NCBI GenBank assembly: GCA_027214125.1
Contig: JAPWHF010000005.1
Location: 124,951-188,950, forward strand
Direction of reading: 5' to 3'
DNA: 64,000 nt
From: Zoogloeaceae bacterium G21618-S1
Lineage (GTDB): Bacteria > Pseudomonadota > Gammaproteobacteria > Burkholderiales > Rhodocyclaceae
Below the pieces are notes generated by a model that saw only the letters and a list, made by a program, of their open reading frames with translations, was not told where the DNA came from and made no database searches. The translations under genes and the position numbers were made by a program. The stretch's first letter is position 1, and each line of letters starts with the position of its first letter. Positions 8,600 through 17,944 of this stretch are shown here, one piece after another.

Positions 8600-9214
8600 T
8601 CAGCGCAAGCGGGCCAGCCAGCGATCATGCCAGCGCCCCAGCAGTGCCTGGGCCAGCGCGGCCCCCAGCAGCGCCAGCGCCATGTCGGACTGGGTATCCC
8701 AGGGATCGCCCTGGGTGCCCAGAAAATCCTCGGCGTCCCCACCCATCACCACCGCGGCCAGCCATTCGATGAGTTCGTAGGTCGCCGAAATCGCCAGGCA
8801 GATGCTGCACACCAGGAAGAACAACCAGCCCGGTCGGCGCAGCACCCGAAGCCGCAGCAAGAGCTCTCGTGCCACCATGGCAGGCACGAAACCCTGCGCA
8901 AAATGACCGATGCGGTCATAGGGGTTGCGGGCAAAGTCGAACACGTCCTGCAACCAGAAGCCCAGCGGCACACGCGCGTAGGTGTACGTCCCGCCTAAGA
9001 TCAAGATCAGCGCATGCACTGCGATCAGTGCAAGCACCAGTCGGGTGAGCGGAAAGCGGCGATGCGTCGCCATCAGCAATGGCAGCGCAATCAGCACCGG
9101 CGCCACCTCCATCCACCAGGTCAGCCGGTCGTGAGGTGAAACACCCGACAGCGCCAGCGCGACAAGCACGATGGCGAGCAGTGTCCATTCAAAGCCTTCC
9201 GCCTGATCCGCCAT
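8600..9214 (-). CDS. DUF2238 (YjdF-like) integral membrane protein
   Basis: A 204-residue membrane protein with about six hydrophobic helices. It contains the family landmarks GGTYTYARVPLGFW, NPYDRIGHFAQGFVP and the late segment GDPWDTQSDM. The function of the family is unknown. I prefer the ATG at 9214 with GGGAGG 7 nt upstream; an in-frame ATG at 9229 with AGGA is an alternative. It converges with cpxA and is divergent from the LysE-type exporter, so it looks like a single-gene unit. Confidence 0.78.
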   Translation of the reverse strand: MADQAEGFEWTLLAIVLVALALSGVSPHDRLTWWMEVAPVLIALPLLMATHRRFPLTRLVLALIAVHALILILGGTYTYARVPLGFWLQDVFDFARNPYDRIGHFAQGFVPAMVARELLLRLRVLRRPGWLFFLVCSICLAISATYELIEWLAAVVMGGDAEDFLGTQGDPWDTQSDMALALLGAALAQALLGRWHDRWLARLR

Positions 9215-9318
9215 GTCGCGGCCTCCCATCACTTTTTCCTGCGCGCACGGTAGCACGCATGACGCCAACCCGGGAGCCCGGTACACTGACCGATTGCCGG
9301 CCAACAAGAGCCCCCGCC

Positions 9319-9954
9319 ATGCCCAACCCAGACACCCTGATCGCCTTCCTCGGCATCGCCCTGATCATCACCTTCGCCCCCGGCCCGGACAACCTGATGG
9401 TGCTCGGCCAAAGCCTCGCCCGAGGGCGCATGGCCGGCTTTGGCATTGCCGTCGGCTGTGCGCTGGGTTGTTTCACGCATGTGCTATGGGCCACGCTGGG
9501 TGTGAGCGCGGCACTGGCAGCCTCGCCCATGGCCTTCACCGCGCTCAAGCTGGCCGGCGCGGCCTATCTCGCCTGGCTGGGCATCCAGGCCATTCGCAGC
9601 GGCGGGCAACTGGCGGTGAATACGCAAGCCGCGCCCTCACGGCCGTGGCGCAAGGACGTAGGCCGCGGCTTTGTGGCCAATGCCATCAACCCGAAAGTCG
9701 GCCTGTTCTTCCTCGCCTTCATGCCGCAGTTTGTCCACGCCGAGGCCGGCAGCGCCACCATGCAGATGCTGGTGCTCGGGCTGGTGTTCATGTTGCAAAC
9801 CGTGGTGGTGTTCGGTGCCGTGGCCTACATGGCCGGCGGCATCGGCCGGCTGCTCAAGCGTCGCCCGGGGGTTGCGCCATGGCTCGATCGCATCGCCGGC
9901 GTGATCTTCATCGGTCTGGCCCTGCGCCTGGTGCTCGACGACACCCAAGGCTGA
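9319..9954 (+). CDS. LysE/RhtB family amino-acid exporter
   Basis: A 211-residue, six-helix exporter. The N-terminal helix ends in the family signature TFAPGPDNLMVLGQSLARGR. Further on are GAAYLAWLGIQAIRSG and NPKVGLFFLAFMPQF, both highly conserved in LysE/RhtB proteins. The substrate cannot be told from sequence; homologues export threonine, homoserine, lysine or leucine. AAGAG sits upstream of the ATG. The next gene starts 5 bp after its stop, so the two may be co-transcribed. Confidence 0.88.
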   Translation: MPNPDTLIAFLGIALIITFAPGPDNLMVLGQSLARGRMAGFGIAVGCALGCFTHVLWATLGVSAALAASPMAFTALKLAGAAYLAWLGIQAIRSGGQLAVNTQAAPSRPWRKDVGRGFVANAINPKVGLFFLAFMPQFVHAEAGSATMQMLVLGLVFMLQTVVVFGAVAYMAGGIGRLLKRRPGVAPWLDRIAGVIFIGLALRLVLDDTQG

Positions 9955-9959
9955 GCCAC

Positions 9960-11774
9960 ATGCGACGACACCCCCAAGGCGCCCTGCCCGAGCCGGCCAC
10001 CGGCGAGCGCCACGACCTGACCACCATCAAGACGCTGTTCCCCTACCTCTGGAGCTACAAGGGCCGGGTGTTCTTTGCGCTGGCCTGCCTGCTCGGCGCC
10101 AAGGTCGCCAACGTCGGTGTTCCGATGGTGTTCAAGCACATGGTCGATGCGATGACCATCACAACGCAGCAGGCCTTCATCATCGTGCCCGCCGCGCTGA
10201 TCGTCGCCTACGGCGTGCTGCGCTTCATGACCTCGATGCTGACCGAGCTACGCGAGCTGATCTTCGCCCGTGTCACTCAGCAGGCCGTGCGCAACATCTC
10301 GCTGCAAGTCTTCCGCCATCTGCACGCCCTGTCGCTGCGCTTTCATCTTGAGCGCCAAACTGGCGGGCTGACCCGAGACATCGAGCGCGGCACCCGCTCG
10401 ATCGGCTCACTGATCAGCTACACGCTGTACAGCATTTTGCCCACGCTGGTCGAAGTCGGGCTGGTGATCGGCATTCTGTATGTGAATTACGATCCGATCT
10501 TTTCGGTGATCACCACCATCGCGCTCACGCTGTACATCACTTTTACGGTCAAGATCACCAACTGGCGCACCGCTCTGCGACGCAAGGCCAACGAGCTCGA
10601 CTCGGCCGCCAACGCGCGCGCAATCGACAGCCTGCTCAACTTCGAAACGGTGAAGTACTTCAACAACGAAGAATTCGAAGCCCGCCGCTACGACGAACAG
10701 ATGCGTCAGTGGGCCGATGCCCAGATCAAGAACCAGCTCTCCTTGTCGGGGCTGAACATCGGCCAGGCGGCGATCATTGCCATCGCCGTCACCAGCATGC
10801 TGTGGCAAGCGTCCATCCGCGTGGTCGACGGCAGCATGACAATCGGCGACATCGTGCTGGTCAATGCCTACATGCTGCAGCTGTACATCCCCCTCAACTT
10901 CCTCGGGGTGATCTACCGCGAAATTCGCCAGGCCCTCACCGACATCGAGCGCATGTTCGGCCTGCTCAACCAGCCCCGCGAAATCGCCGACAAGCCCGAC
11001 GCCGGCAGCCTCGCCGCCGACAACGCCACGGTGCGCTTCGAGAAGGTCAGCTTCGCCTACGATCCGGCACGGCAGATTCTGTTCGACGTAGACTTCGAGA
11101 TCCCGGCGGGAAAGACCGTCGCTGTGGTCGGGCATTCCGGCTCAGGCAAATCCACCCTCGGCCGGCTGCTATTCCGCTTCTACGACGTGACCGGCGGGCG
11201 CATCACGGTCAATGGCACCGACATCCGCGACCTACAGCAAGACAGCCTGCGTCGCGCCATCGGCATCGTGCCGCAGGACACCGTGCTGTTCAACGACAGC
11301 CTGCGCTACAACATCCAGTACGGTCGGCCCGACGCCGCGGACGGGCTGATCGACACCGCCGCGGCGGCCGCCCAGCTCACCGACTTCATCGGTCGCCTGC
11401 CCGACGGCTACGAAGCCCGCGTCGGCGAACGCGGCCTCAAGCTCTCGGGCGGCGAAAAACAACGCGTCGCCATCGCCCGCGCCCTGCTCAAGGATCCGGC
11501 CATCCTGATCTTCGACGAAGCCACCTCGGCGCTCGACTCGCGCACCGAAAAAGCCATCCAGGCCCAGATCGACCTCGCCGCGCGCGGCCGCACCGCGCTG
11601 ATCATCGCCCACCGCCTGTCGACCATCGCCCACGCCGACGAAATCCTGGTGCTCGACCAGGGCCACATCGTCGAACGCGGCCGCCACCACGCCCTGCTCG
11701 CCGCCAACGGCGCCTATGCGCAAATGTGGCGCCTGCAGCAGCAAGAAGCCAATGAGGCTGAAACCCGCAACTAG
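9960..11774 (+). CDS. ABC exporter of the Atm1/ABCB7 (HMT1) type
   Basis: A 604-residue half-transporter: N-terminal six-helix permease (about 30-330) fused to one ATPase. The ATPase has Walker A GHSGSGKST near 391, signature LSGGEKQR near 495, Walker B ILIFDEATSALD near 515 and the H-loop AHRLSTIAHAD. The permease contains NFETVKYFNNEEFE, a hallmark of Atm1-type transporters. Bacterial members export glutathione-linked sulfur or metal conjugates and contribute to metal tolerance. It probably works as a homodimer. The open frame runs much further upstream, but the ATG at 9960, 5 bp after the LysE stop, is where conserved sequence begins. Confidence 0.88.
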   Translation: MRRHPQGALPEPATGERHDLTTIKTLFPYLWSYKGRVFFALACLLGAKVANVGVPMVFKHMVDAMTITTQQAFIIVPAALIVAYGVLRFMTSMLTELRELIFARVTQQAVRNISLQVFRHLHALSLRFHLERQTGGLTRDIERGTRSIGSLISYTLYSILPTLVEVGLVIGILYVNYDPIFSVITTIALTLYITFTVKITNWRTALRRKANELDSAANARAIDSLLNFETVKYFNNEEFEARRYDEQMRQWADAQIKNQLSLSGLNIGQAAIIAIAVTSMLWQASIRVVDGSMTIGDIVLVNAYMLQLYIPLNFLGVIYREIRQALTDIERMFGLLNQPREIADKPDAGSLAADNATVRFEKVSFAYDPARQILFDVDFEIPAGKTVAVVGHSGSGKSTLGRLLFRFYDVTGGRITVNGTDIRDLQQDSLRRAIGIVPQDTVLFNDSLRYNIQYGRPDAADGLIDTAAAAAQLTDFIGRLPDGYEARVGERGLKLSGGEKQRVAIARALLKDPAILIFDEATSALDSRTEKAIQAQIDLAARGRTALIIAHRLSTIAHADEILVLDQGHIVERGRHHALLAANGAYAQMWRLQQQEANEAETRN

Positions 11775-12140
11775 CGACGTCTGATGCGGCACACGAGTCC
11801 TGGCGCGCCGCAGTTGGCCTCACAACGAAATGACGCCAGCCGGCACATCGAGTCGACAACGACGATTGGCCATGCCAGCAGACGGCACTTTTCATGAAGC
11901 ACGATGGCAGGCAGCGAGCGGCCGACCCAACGAAGTGAAGCTTCTCTATTGATCTGACGTGGCGGGGGGGGCGTGAGCGCGTGCCGCCTTCTTGAAGGCG
12001 ACACGCAGGAGCCATCACCGATGGGCCTTTTGCCAGCCGGATTCTCAGTGCAAAGCACTTCGATGATTGCACCCGACGGCGCCGCCCATCGCAGCTGCAG
12101 GTTTCAAACCACCGTTCTGAATCTGCGCCAAACCGCTGCC
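11775..12140. other. Gap without a recognised gene; strong hairpin at 11981-12004
   Basis: I find no credible coding frame here. An 11-bp stem (GTGCCGCCTTC/GAAGGCGACAC, one G-U pair) lies at 11981-12004, and AGTGC-AAA-GCACT at about 12047. Neither has a T-tract. The region could be an intergenic repeat, a small RNA or gene debris. Confidence 0.4.
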
Positions 12141-12171
12141 CCAAAACAAAGACGGCGCCCGAGGGCGCCGT
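12140..12171 (-). terminator. Terminator after the PEP-CTERM gene
   Basis: On the minus strand ACGGCGCCC-TC-GGGCGCCGT forms a 9-bp stem followed by CTTTGTTTTGG, 26 bp past the stop codon. Confidence 0.8.
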
Positions 12172-12197
12172 TCAAAGGACGGAGTTGAGTCGCCAGA

Positions 12198-12989
12198 TTA
12201 CTTACGACGGCGACGCAGTCCGATGACACCCAGCAGGCCAAGACCGGCCAGTGCCAAAGAACCCGGTTCCGGGACGCCGGTGCCCGGCGTACCACCGCAG
12301 ACACCACCGCTCGCACCGCCAGCAGCCGTGCAGATCGTGCCTTTTGCCTGATAGAGCTTCATGTAATCATTACCGGCGTAGCCCGTGCTGCCGCCGTTGA
12401 ATGCCGGGTTGAAGGCGCCCACCAGCCAGTGCGACGAATAGAGCGAGGTGCCGGTGCTTGCCCAGCTCGTGCCCGGATTGTACAGATCGGAAATACTCAC
12501 CCAACCATTCGACACCAGGCTGGCGTAGCTACCGCCGGTCAAGGTCGGCGCACCCGAACCAATATAGGCCAGCACCGACATGTCGGAATCACCGCTGTAC
12601 CAGCCGTTACGGACACCCGCCAGATTCACGGCTTGGGAGAACGACAGCAAGATCGAATCGTAGCGGTCGTTGTTGTCCATGGCATGCTCAGGACTCACGC
12701 CTTCATTCTGGTCAGTGCCATTGTCTGCATCACGATTCCTTACGCCCAGACCACTAGAGCCGTAGGAAGCGAGGTAAGCATTCTCGACGTTCGTGTTACT
12801 CGAGCCGACTGTATTTGCCCATGCAGAGGCCTGCACCTGAACACCACCAGCACTGAAAGTACGAACATTGCCGTAGGTGCCACTGGTGTTGCTACCACCA
12901 TCGAAGGTCCAAGTGGTCGTTGCAGCCATCGCCGGCAGAGCGGCCATCAGGCCTGCCGCCAGCAACATGTGCTTGAAAGTCTTGTTCAT
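12198..12989 (-). CDS. PEP-CTERM exosortase-dependent surface protein (XDP1-like)
   Basis: A 263-residue secreted protein. Residues 1-23 are a Sec signal ending AMA. The body holds Ser/Gly/Asn-rich beta-type sequence, and the C terminus has the PEP-CTERM tripartite tag: VPEPGS, a hydrophobic helix, then RRRRK. Such proteins are cut and anchored or secreted by exosortase as part of the extracellular matrix. The stretch GLGVRNRDADNGTDQNEG and EHAMDNNDRYDSILLSF resembles the XDP1 group. The ATG at 12989 begins the signal peptide. A sigma-54 promoter lies 40 bp upstream. The exosortase gene is not in the window. Confidence 0.87.
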   Translation of the reverse strand: MNKTFKHMLLAAGLMAALPAMAATTTWTFDGGSNTSGTYGNVRTFSAGGVQVQASAWANTVGSSNTNVENAYLASYGSSGLGVRNRDADNGTDQNEGVSPEHAMDNNDRYDSILLSFSQAVNLAGVRNGWYSGDSDMSVLAYIGSGAPTLTGGSYASLVSNGWVSISDLYNPGTSWASTGTSLYSSHWLVGAFNPAFNGGSTGYAGNDYMKLYQAKGTICTAAGGASGGVCGGTPGTGVPEPGSLALAGLGLLGVIGLRRRRK

Positions 12990-13028
12990 GTGTTTCTCCC
13001 GGCTAATTCTGTTGTCGAGGTACATAAA

Positions 13029-13043
13029 GCAATCCATGTGCCA
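13029..13043 (-). promoter_or_regulatory. Sigma-54 (-24/-12) promoter for the PEP-CTERM gene
   Basis: The minus strand reads TGGCAC-ATGGA-TTGC, with the diagnostic GG and GC elements 10 nt apart. The predicted start near 13018 leaves a leader of about 28 nt. PEP-CTERM systems usually encode the PrsK/PrsR pair, where PrsR is a sigma-54 activator, so this site fits. Confidence 0.8.
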
Positions 13044-13126
13044 GGCAACAAATCCACTTGAAAATCAATACATTATGAATACAGCGAAAAACGTGTCGCA
13101 AAAAAGCGTCAGATTTGTCGACACTT

Positions 13127-15934
13127 CTACTGACCGATCTTCTTTTGCAAGGCGCGTGCGTCTTCGACGCCAGGGAAGCGTCCGCCATCCGCCAGGGCGT
13201 CGAGCAGCTCCTTGCGCGCTTCGGCCGTCCGGCCGCTCTGGTGCAGCGCCTGGGCAAGATGGTAGCGAACCTCGCGATTCTGGGGGGCGCGCAAACGCGC
13301 TTCACGCAGCAAACCGAGCGCACCGTCAATATCGCCGGTATTCAATTTAATCCAACCGACAGTATCGATCACCAGTGGATCCTGGGGCGCGAGGGCACGG
13401 GCCTTGTCTGCGGTCGCGAGTGCCGTGGGGTCCTTGAGTGCCAGCTGAACAATGGCCAGATTGTTGAGCAGGTCGACACTGGCCGCGTCGCTCGCAAGCA
13501 TGGCATCAAGGTTTTGTCGTGCATCCGCCCACAGACTGGCCTGCATCTGAAGTTCGATCAATGCACGACGGACATCTGCCGACGGCTGGCGCCCGACTTC
13601 GTCTTGCAACACCTTCCGTGCCGCATCCGCCTGCCCCGCGGTGAAGAAGGCGCGCGCGAGATTCAAGGCTGACGATGCGGAGGGCGCTTTTCGGTAAGCA
13701 CGCTGGTAGGCCGAAATGGCCTGCTTGGTGTCGCCGGACGCCAATGCTGCAGCCGCCTCCAGGCGCGCCACATCCGCTGCTTCCGGGTCGGCTTTTCGAA
13801 GATCATCGAGCAACTTGCGCACCTCGGCGAGATCCTTCTGCGCCAACGCCACCTCCACGGCCAGCGTGAGCGCCGGACGGTAGTCCTTGACAGCGGTGAG
13901 CGCCTTTTGCACGTTGTAGCCGGCTTCGTCCGGGAAGCCCGCCTCCAGCTGCAGCCGCCCGATACGCACCTGCGCTTCTGGCTCAAATTCCGCCAGGCGG
14001 GTCATGTCGCGGAAGGTCAAGCGCGCCGCGTTGGAATCGCCCGCCGCCAGATAGGCCTGACCCAATACAGCCTGAACGCCGAGATCTTGCGGATGACGCA
14101 GGCCAACCTCCTTGGCCGCCGACAGGGCTGAGGCAGGCTGCCGTGTCGCCGACAAGGCCTCGACCAGCGCCAGACCGGCGCGCGGATCATCGGGATTCTT
14201 GGCTGTGGCCGTCCTCAACCACTCGATCGCCTCTTTCATCTGACCACCCCGCTGGGCGAGTATCCCCAACTCGTACATGACGCGCGCGTCATCCTTACGC
14301 TGCTTCAACAGGGCAATCAAACGCTGTTTGGCAGCGCCAAGCTTGCCTTCCTGCGCATCCACGCGAGCCAGATTCAGCAGCGCCGGCACAAATTCGGGAT
14401 CGCCCGCCAACACTTCCTCATAGGCCTTGCGCGCGCCAGCGAAATCCCCGGAAGCGGCACGGATGGCCCCCAACAGATTGAGCGCCGACAGATTGTCGCG
14501 GCCATTCTTGACCAGGGTTTCGGCGACCTGGATCGCCTTGTCGGTCATGCCCTGCCGCATATAGATCGACGTCAGCACCATGCCGACCGCGCCGTTTCCG
14601 GGATCGGCAGCAAAGGCACGCTCGAGGCTCGCAGCGCCCTCTTCGGCCTGGCCCCCACCGATCAGGCTATAGCCCAATGCCGCCTGAATCTGCGCGTCGC
14701 CCTTGAGCATCTCGGCCGCGCGCTCCAGATACTGGGTGGCGCGGCGATAGCGCTTGTCTGCCAGGCTGGCCCGGCCCGCCAACAGCAAGGCCTGCGGATC
14801 ATCCGGACGCAGCTTGAGCACGGGTTCGATGGTGCTCAGCGTCCGTGCGCTGTCGTTCTCGGCCATATAGATGCTGGCCAGCAACTTGCGGGCGCCCAAA
14901 TTGCGCGGATAGCGATTGAGCAGGCTGTCCAGATAGCTTTTGGCCTTTTCAGGGACGCCTAGCCCGTGGTGCGCCAAGGCCCCAAGCATGAGCAACTGCT
15001 CGCGGGCGTTCACATACTCGGTGGGCAGCGTATCCACCAGACGGGTGACCTCGGTGAGCGCCTTGTGCACCCTTTCGGCATCACCACGACGCCCAGCAAC
15101 CACCGCGCGCAAATACGCTGAACGGGGCTCCGCCTCGACATGCTCAGCGAGATAATCCAGATCCTTTTGAGCATCTGCGTCTCGCTTGAGGTCAACCAGC
15201 AACGCGGCACGCGCGACACGCGCATCAACATACGCTGGGTCCGCCGCCAGTGCTTTCTGATAGTCGCTTAACGCGGACTCCAGATTGCCTCTTGCATGAT
15301 GCAGCGACGCTCGCAAATTCCAGACGCGAGCATCCTTGGGCGCCAATGCAACGGCGCGCTCGACACCATCCTGAGCGCCAGTGAACTCGCGCTGCTGAAG
15401 CAGAAAGGGGACCAACGACAGATACGGCCGTACCGAACTGGGGTCGGCATCGGTCGCTGCCTTGAAGCTACGGCGCGCGGCGTCGACATCGCCTTCATCG
15501 GCCTGGGCTGTCCCGCGCATGGAGAGCACCTCAACCAAGGCGTCACGACGCAAACCGTCGGGCTGCACATCCCGCAACAACTCTTTGGTCCGCCCAAGGG
15601 CGAGCAACAGCTCACCACGTGGCACGGCAATCTCACTGGGGCTCACACCCAGCTTCAAAGCCTCGTTGAACGCAGCTTCCGCCGCAGGCAATTCGGTTTG
15701 TTTGAGCAGCGCCCGACCAAGCAACACATGCGCCGACAACAGCTTGTTGTTCTGTTGAAGCGCGTTCTTTAATTGAATCACCGCGCCGGCGGTGTCGCCC
15801 TTTTCAAAGCGGGCAAGGCCGTCTTCATAAAAGGCGGCGGCCTTGCCGGCATCGGCCAGGGCAGGCAGCGAGAAGGCAAAGGCGATAACGGCGAGGCCGT
15901 GGCGCAGTTTGTGGGCGCGAGAAGCGTTTGGCAT
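13127..15934 (-). CDS. prsT: PEP-CTERM system TPR-repeat protein, PrsT-like
   Basis: A 935-residue exported protein made almost entirely of tetratricopeptide repeats, with over 20 helix pairs such as AVIQLKNALQQNNKLLSAHVLLGRALL. PrsT proteins of this size accompany exosortase loci and are thought to act in exopolysaccharide or matrix assembly at the membrane. The signal peptide (residues 1-28) ends ALA, and no lipobox cysteine follows, unlike the PrsT described as a lipoprotein. I chose the ATG at 15934 because GGGAGG precedes it by 4 nt. It follows the direction of the neighbouring PEP-CTERM gene but is separated from it by that gene's own promoter. Confidence 0.85.
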   Translation of the reverse strand: MPNASRAHKLRHGLAVIAFAFSLPALADAGKAAAFYEDGLARFEKGDTAGAVIQLKNALQQNNKLLSAHVLLGRALLKQTELPAAEAAFNEALKLGVSPSEIAVPRGELLLALGRTKELLRDVQPDGLRRDALVEVLSMRGTAQADEGDVDAARRSFKAATDADPSSVRPYLSLVPFLLQQREFTGAQDGVERAVALAPKDARVWNLRASLHHARGNLESALSDYQKALAADPAYVDARVARAALLVDLKRDADAQKDLDYLAEHVEAEPRSAYLRAVVAGRRGDAERVHKALTEVTRLVDTLPTEYVNAREQLLMLGALAHHGLGVPEKAKSYLDSLLNRYPRNLGARKLLASIYMAENDSARTLSTIEPVLKLRPDDPQALLLAGRASLADKRYRRATQYLERAAEMLKGDAQIQAALGYSLIGGGQAEEGAASLERAFAADPGNGAVGMVLTSIYMRQGMTDKAIQVAETLVKNGRDNLSALNLLGAIRAASGDFAGARKAYEEVLAGDPEFVPALLNLARVDAQEGKLGAAKQRLIALLKQRKDDARVMYELGILAQRGGQMKEAIEWLRTATAKNPDDPRAGLALVEALSATRQPASALSAAKEVGLRHPQDLGVQAVLGQAYLAAGDSNAARLTFRDMTRLAEFEPEAQVRIGRLQLEAGFPDEAGYNVQKALTAVKDYRPALTLAVEVALAQKDLAEVRKLLDDLRKADPEAADVARLEAAAALASGDTKQAISAYQRAYRKAPSASSALNLARAFFTAGQADAARKVLQDEVGRQPSADVRRALIELQMQASLWADARQNLDAMLASDAASVDLLNNLAIVQLALKDPTALATADKARALAPQDPLVIDTVGWIKLNTGDIDGALGLLREARLRAPQNREVRYHLAQALHQSGRTAEARKELLDALADGGRFPGVEDARALQKKIGQ

Positions 15935-16107
15935 GGAGCCTCCCGAAGAGAAGTCAGCTTTATCGGTCATCCCAAGAGTATAGAGCGCGCCTCTATCCAA
16001 GGACTGTGACATCTTTCGGGGAGCGCTCCATTGGCCGGCTCGGACGATCAGCGGCCGCGCGGAATTCCGTTAAACTGAAGAAGCACTTTCCTGGAGCCCT
16101 CCCACGC

Positions 16108-17853
16108 ATGTCCGCCCATGAAGGCTTGCCGCATCTTCGCGAGCTGATTTTGTTCCTGTGCTTGTCCGGCGTGCTGATTCCGCTGCTGCAGCGGCGCAAC
16201 ATCAACCCGGTGCTGGGCTTTTTGGCCATGGGCACGCTGGTGGGCCCCTATGGCCTGGGGCGGCTGGTTGCGCACTGGCCATGGCTGGAGCCGCTGACCT
16301 TCCCACGCGTGGAAGACGTGGCAGTATTCGCCGAACTGGGTGTGATCTTCCTGATGTTCATGATCGGTCTCGAAATGTCCATCGACCGGCTCTGGGCCTT
16401 GCGGCGATGGGTATTCGGGGTAGGCGCCTTGCAGGTGGGGCTGTCGGCGGCGGTGATCGGCGGTTTGGCCTATGTGTTCGGCAACCCGGTCGAAGCGTCG
16501 GTCATCCTCGGTCTGGTGCTGGCGTTTTCATCGACCGCCGTGGTGATGCAGTTGCTGAGCTTTCGGCGCGAGCTGGGCTCACCACTTGGGCAGGCGAGCT
16601 TTTCGCTCCTGTTGTTTCAGGACTTGGCCGTGGTGCCGCTGCTGGTGCTGGTCGGCCTGCTCGGTCAGCACGGTGAAGGCAGCTTTGCCTTGCAGATGGG
16701 CCAGGCCGCACTCAAAGGCGTGATCACGATCGGCGCCATCTACCTGATTGGCCGGCGCGTGGTGCAACCGGTGTTCCACCACCTCGCCGCCAACCAGCAA
16801 TCCGACACCTTCATGGCGCTGACCCTGCTGGTGTCGCTCGGCGTGGCGGCACTGACCTGGGCCGCAGGGCTGTCGATGGCAATGGGTGCGTTGCTGGCCG
16901 GGCTGATCATTGCAGAAACCGAATTCCGCCACGCGGTCGAAGTAACCATCGAGCCCTTCAAGGGCTTGCTGATGGGCTTGTTCTTCATGTCGGTGGGCAT
17001 GGGCATCGACCTCACCGAACTGCTCAGCCGGCCGCTGTGGCTGCCACTGTCGGTGATCGGACTGGTGCTGACCAAGGGCCTGATCATCGCGATGCTGTTC
17101 CGGATATTCGGCCTATCGACGGGCCGCTCGCTCGAAGGCGGCTTTCTGCTCGGCGCCGGCGGTGAATTTGCGTTCATCGTCATCGGCATGGCCTTGAGTT
17201 TTCAGCTTCTGCCGCGCGATGTCGCCCAGTTCATGTTGTTGGTGGTCGGCTTGAGCATGCTGGCGACGCCGCTGCTGGCGCGGCTTGGGCAAACCCTGGG
17301 CAATGCCATCGACCGTCGCAGCGGTCAACACGCTTCGGCCATGCAGATCAGCGATCCGGAGGCGATGCGCAACCATGTCATTCTCGCGGGCTTCGGACGG
17401 GTCGGCCAGCTGGTGGGCGAATTGCTGTCCGAGCTCGGTGTCGCGTATTGCGCCATCGAATCCAATCCCGCGCTGGTCGCACGCTACCGTGCCCGCGGCC
17501 TGCCGGTGGTATTTGGCGACGCGAGCAATCCGGAGATGCTGCGACGCCTTCACCTGGACCGCGCCGGCGCGGTGATCCTGACCATGGATCAAACCGCGCC
17601 TGCCGTCCATGCCGTTCGCGGCTTGCGCTCCATGTCGCCCGACATTCCGGTGCTTGCCCGGGCGCGCGACGAGAAGCACGCACTGGCGCTGCGCGAAGCG
17701 GGCGCCGACGTGGTGATTCCGGAAACGCTCGAATCCAGCCTGCAGCTGGCTGCCGGGGCGCTGGCCCGGCTGGGTGTGCCTGACGAGGCGGCGCGCATGA
17801 TGCTCGACCGGGTCCGTGACAACCGCACTCACCCGCTGCGCAACACTTCATGA
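16108..17853 (+). CDS. kefB: Kef-type K+/H+ antiporter with TrkA-N domain
   Basis: A 581-residue CPA2 transporter. Twelve or so membrane helices fill residues 10-390, including the core motif GALLAGLIIAETEFRHAVE and GAGGEFAFIVIGMA. A cytosolic Rossmann/RCK domain follows (about 415-540) with GFGRVGQLVGELL and VFGDASNPEML, which bind nucleotide. Homologues expel K+ in exchange for H+ and protect against electrophiles when glutathione adducts bind. The short C-terminal tail resembles YbaL/KefB. Start chosen at 16108, with GGAG upstream, where homology begins. It is divergent from prsT. Confidence 0.87.
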   Translation: MSAHEGLPHLRELILFLCLSGVLIPLLQRRNINPVLGFLAMGTLVGPYGLGRLVAHWPWLEPLTFPRVEDVAVFAELGVIFLMFMIGLEMSIDRLWALRRWVFGVGALQVGLSAAVIGGLAYVFGNPVEASVILGLVLAFSSTAVVMQLLSFRRELGSPLGQASFSLLLFQDLAVVPLLVLVGLLGQHGEGSFALQMGQAALKGVITIGAIYLIGRRVVQPVFHHLAANQQSDTFMALTLLVSLGVAALTWAAGLSMAMGALLAGLIIAETEFRHAVEVTIEPFKGLLMGLFFMSVGMGIDLTELLSRPLWLPLSVIGLVLTKGLIIAMLFRIFGLSTGRSLEGGFLLGAGGEFAFIVIGMALSFQLLPRDVAQFMLLVVGLSMLATPLLARLGQTLGNAIDRRSGQHASAMQISDPEAMRNHVILAGFGRVGQLVGELLSELGVAYCAIESNPALVARYRARGLPVVFGDASNPEMLRRLHLDRAGAVILTMDQTAPAVHAVRGLRSMSPDIPVLARARDEKHALALREAGADVVIPETLESSLQLAAGALARLGVPDEAARMMLDRVRDNRTHPLRNTS

Positions 17854-17944
17854 CCTTTCCACCGCCCCTCCAGCGTCCGCCGCGGTCGTCAGTGAGGGCG
17901 ACTCAAGGCACAATACTGCCTTTGCCAGTTCGCGAGAGCCCCCT

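Noticed and set aside
11940-12070. c-di-GMP (GEMM) riboswitch in the gap after the ABC exporter
   Set aside because: A few words look similar, but the conserved core and tetraloop receptor are not there, and no gene follows in the right direction.
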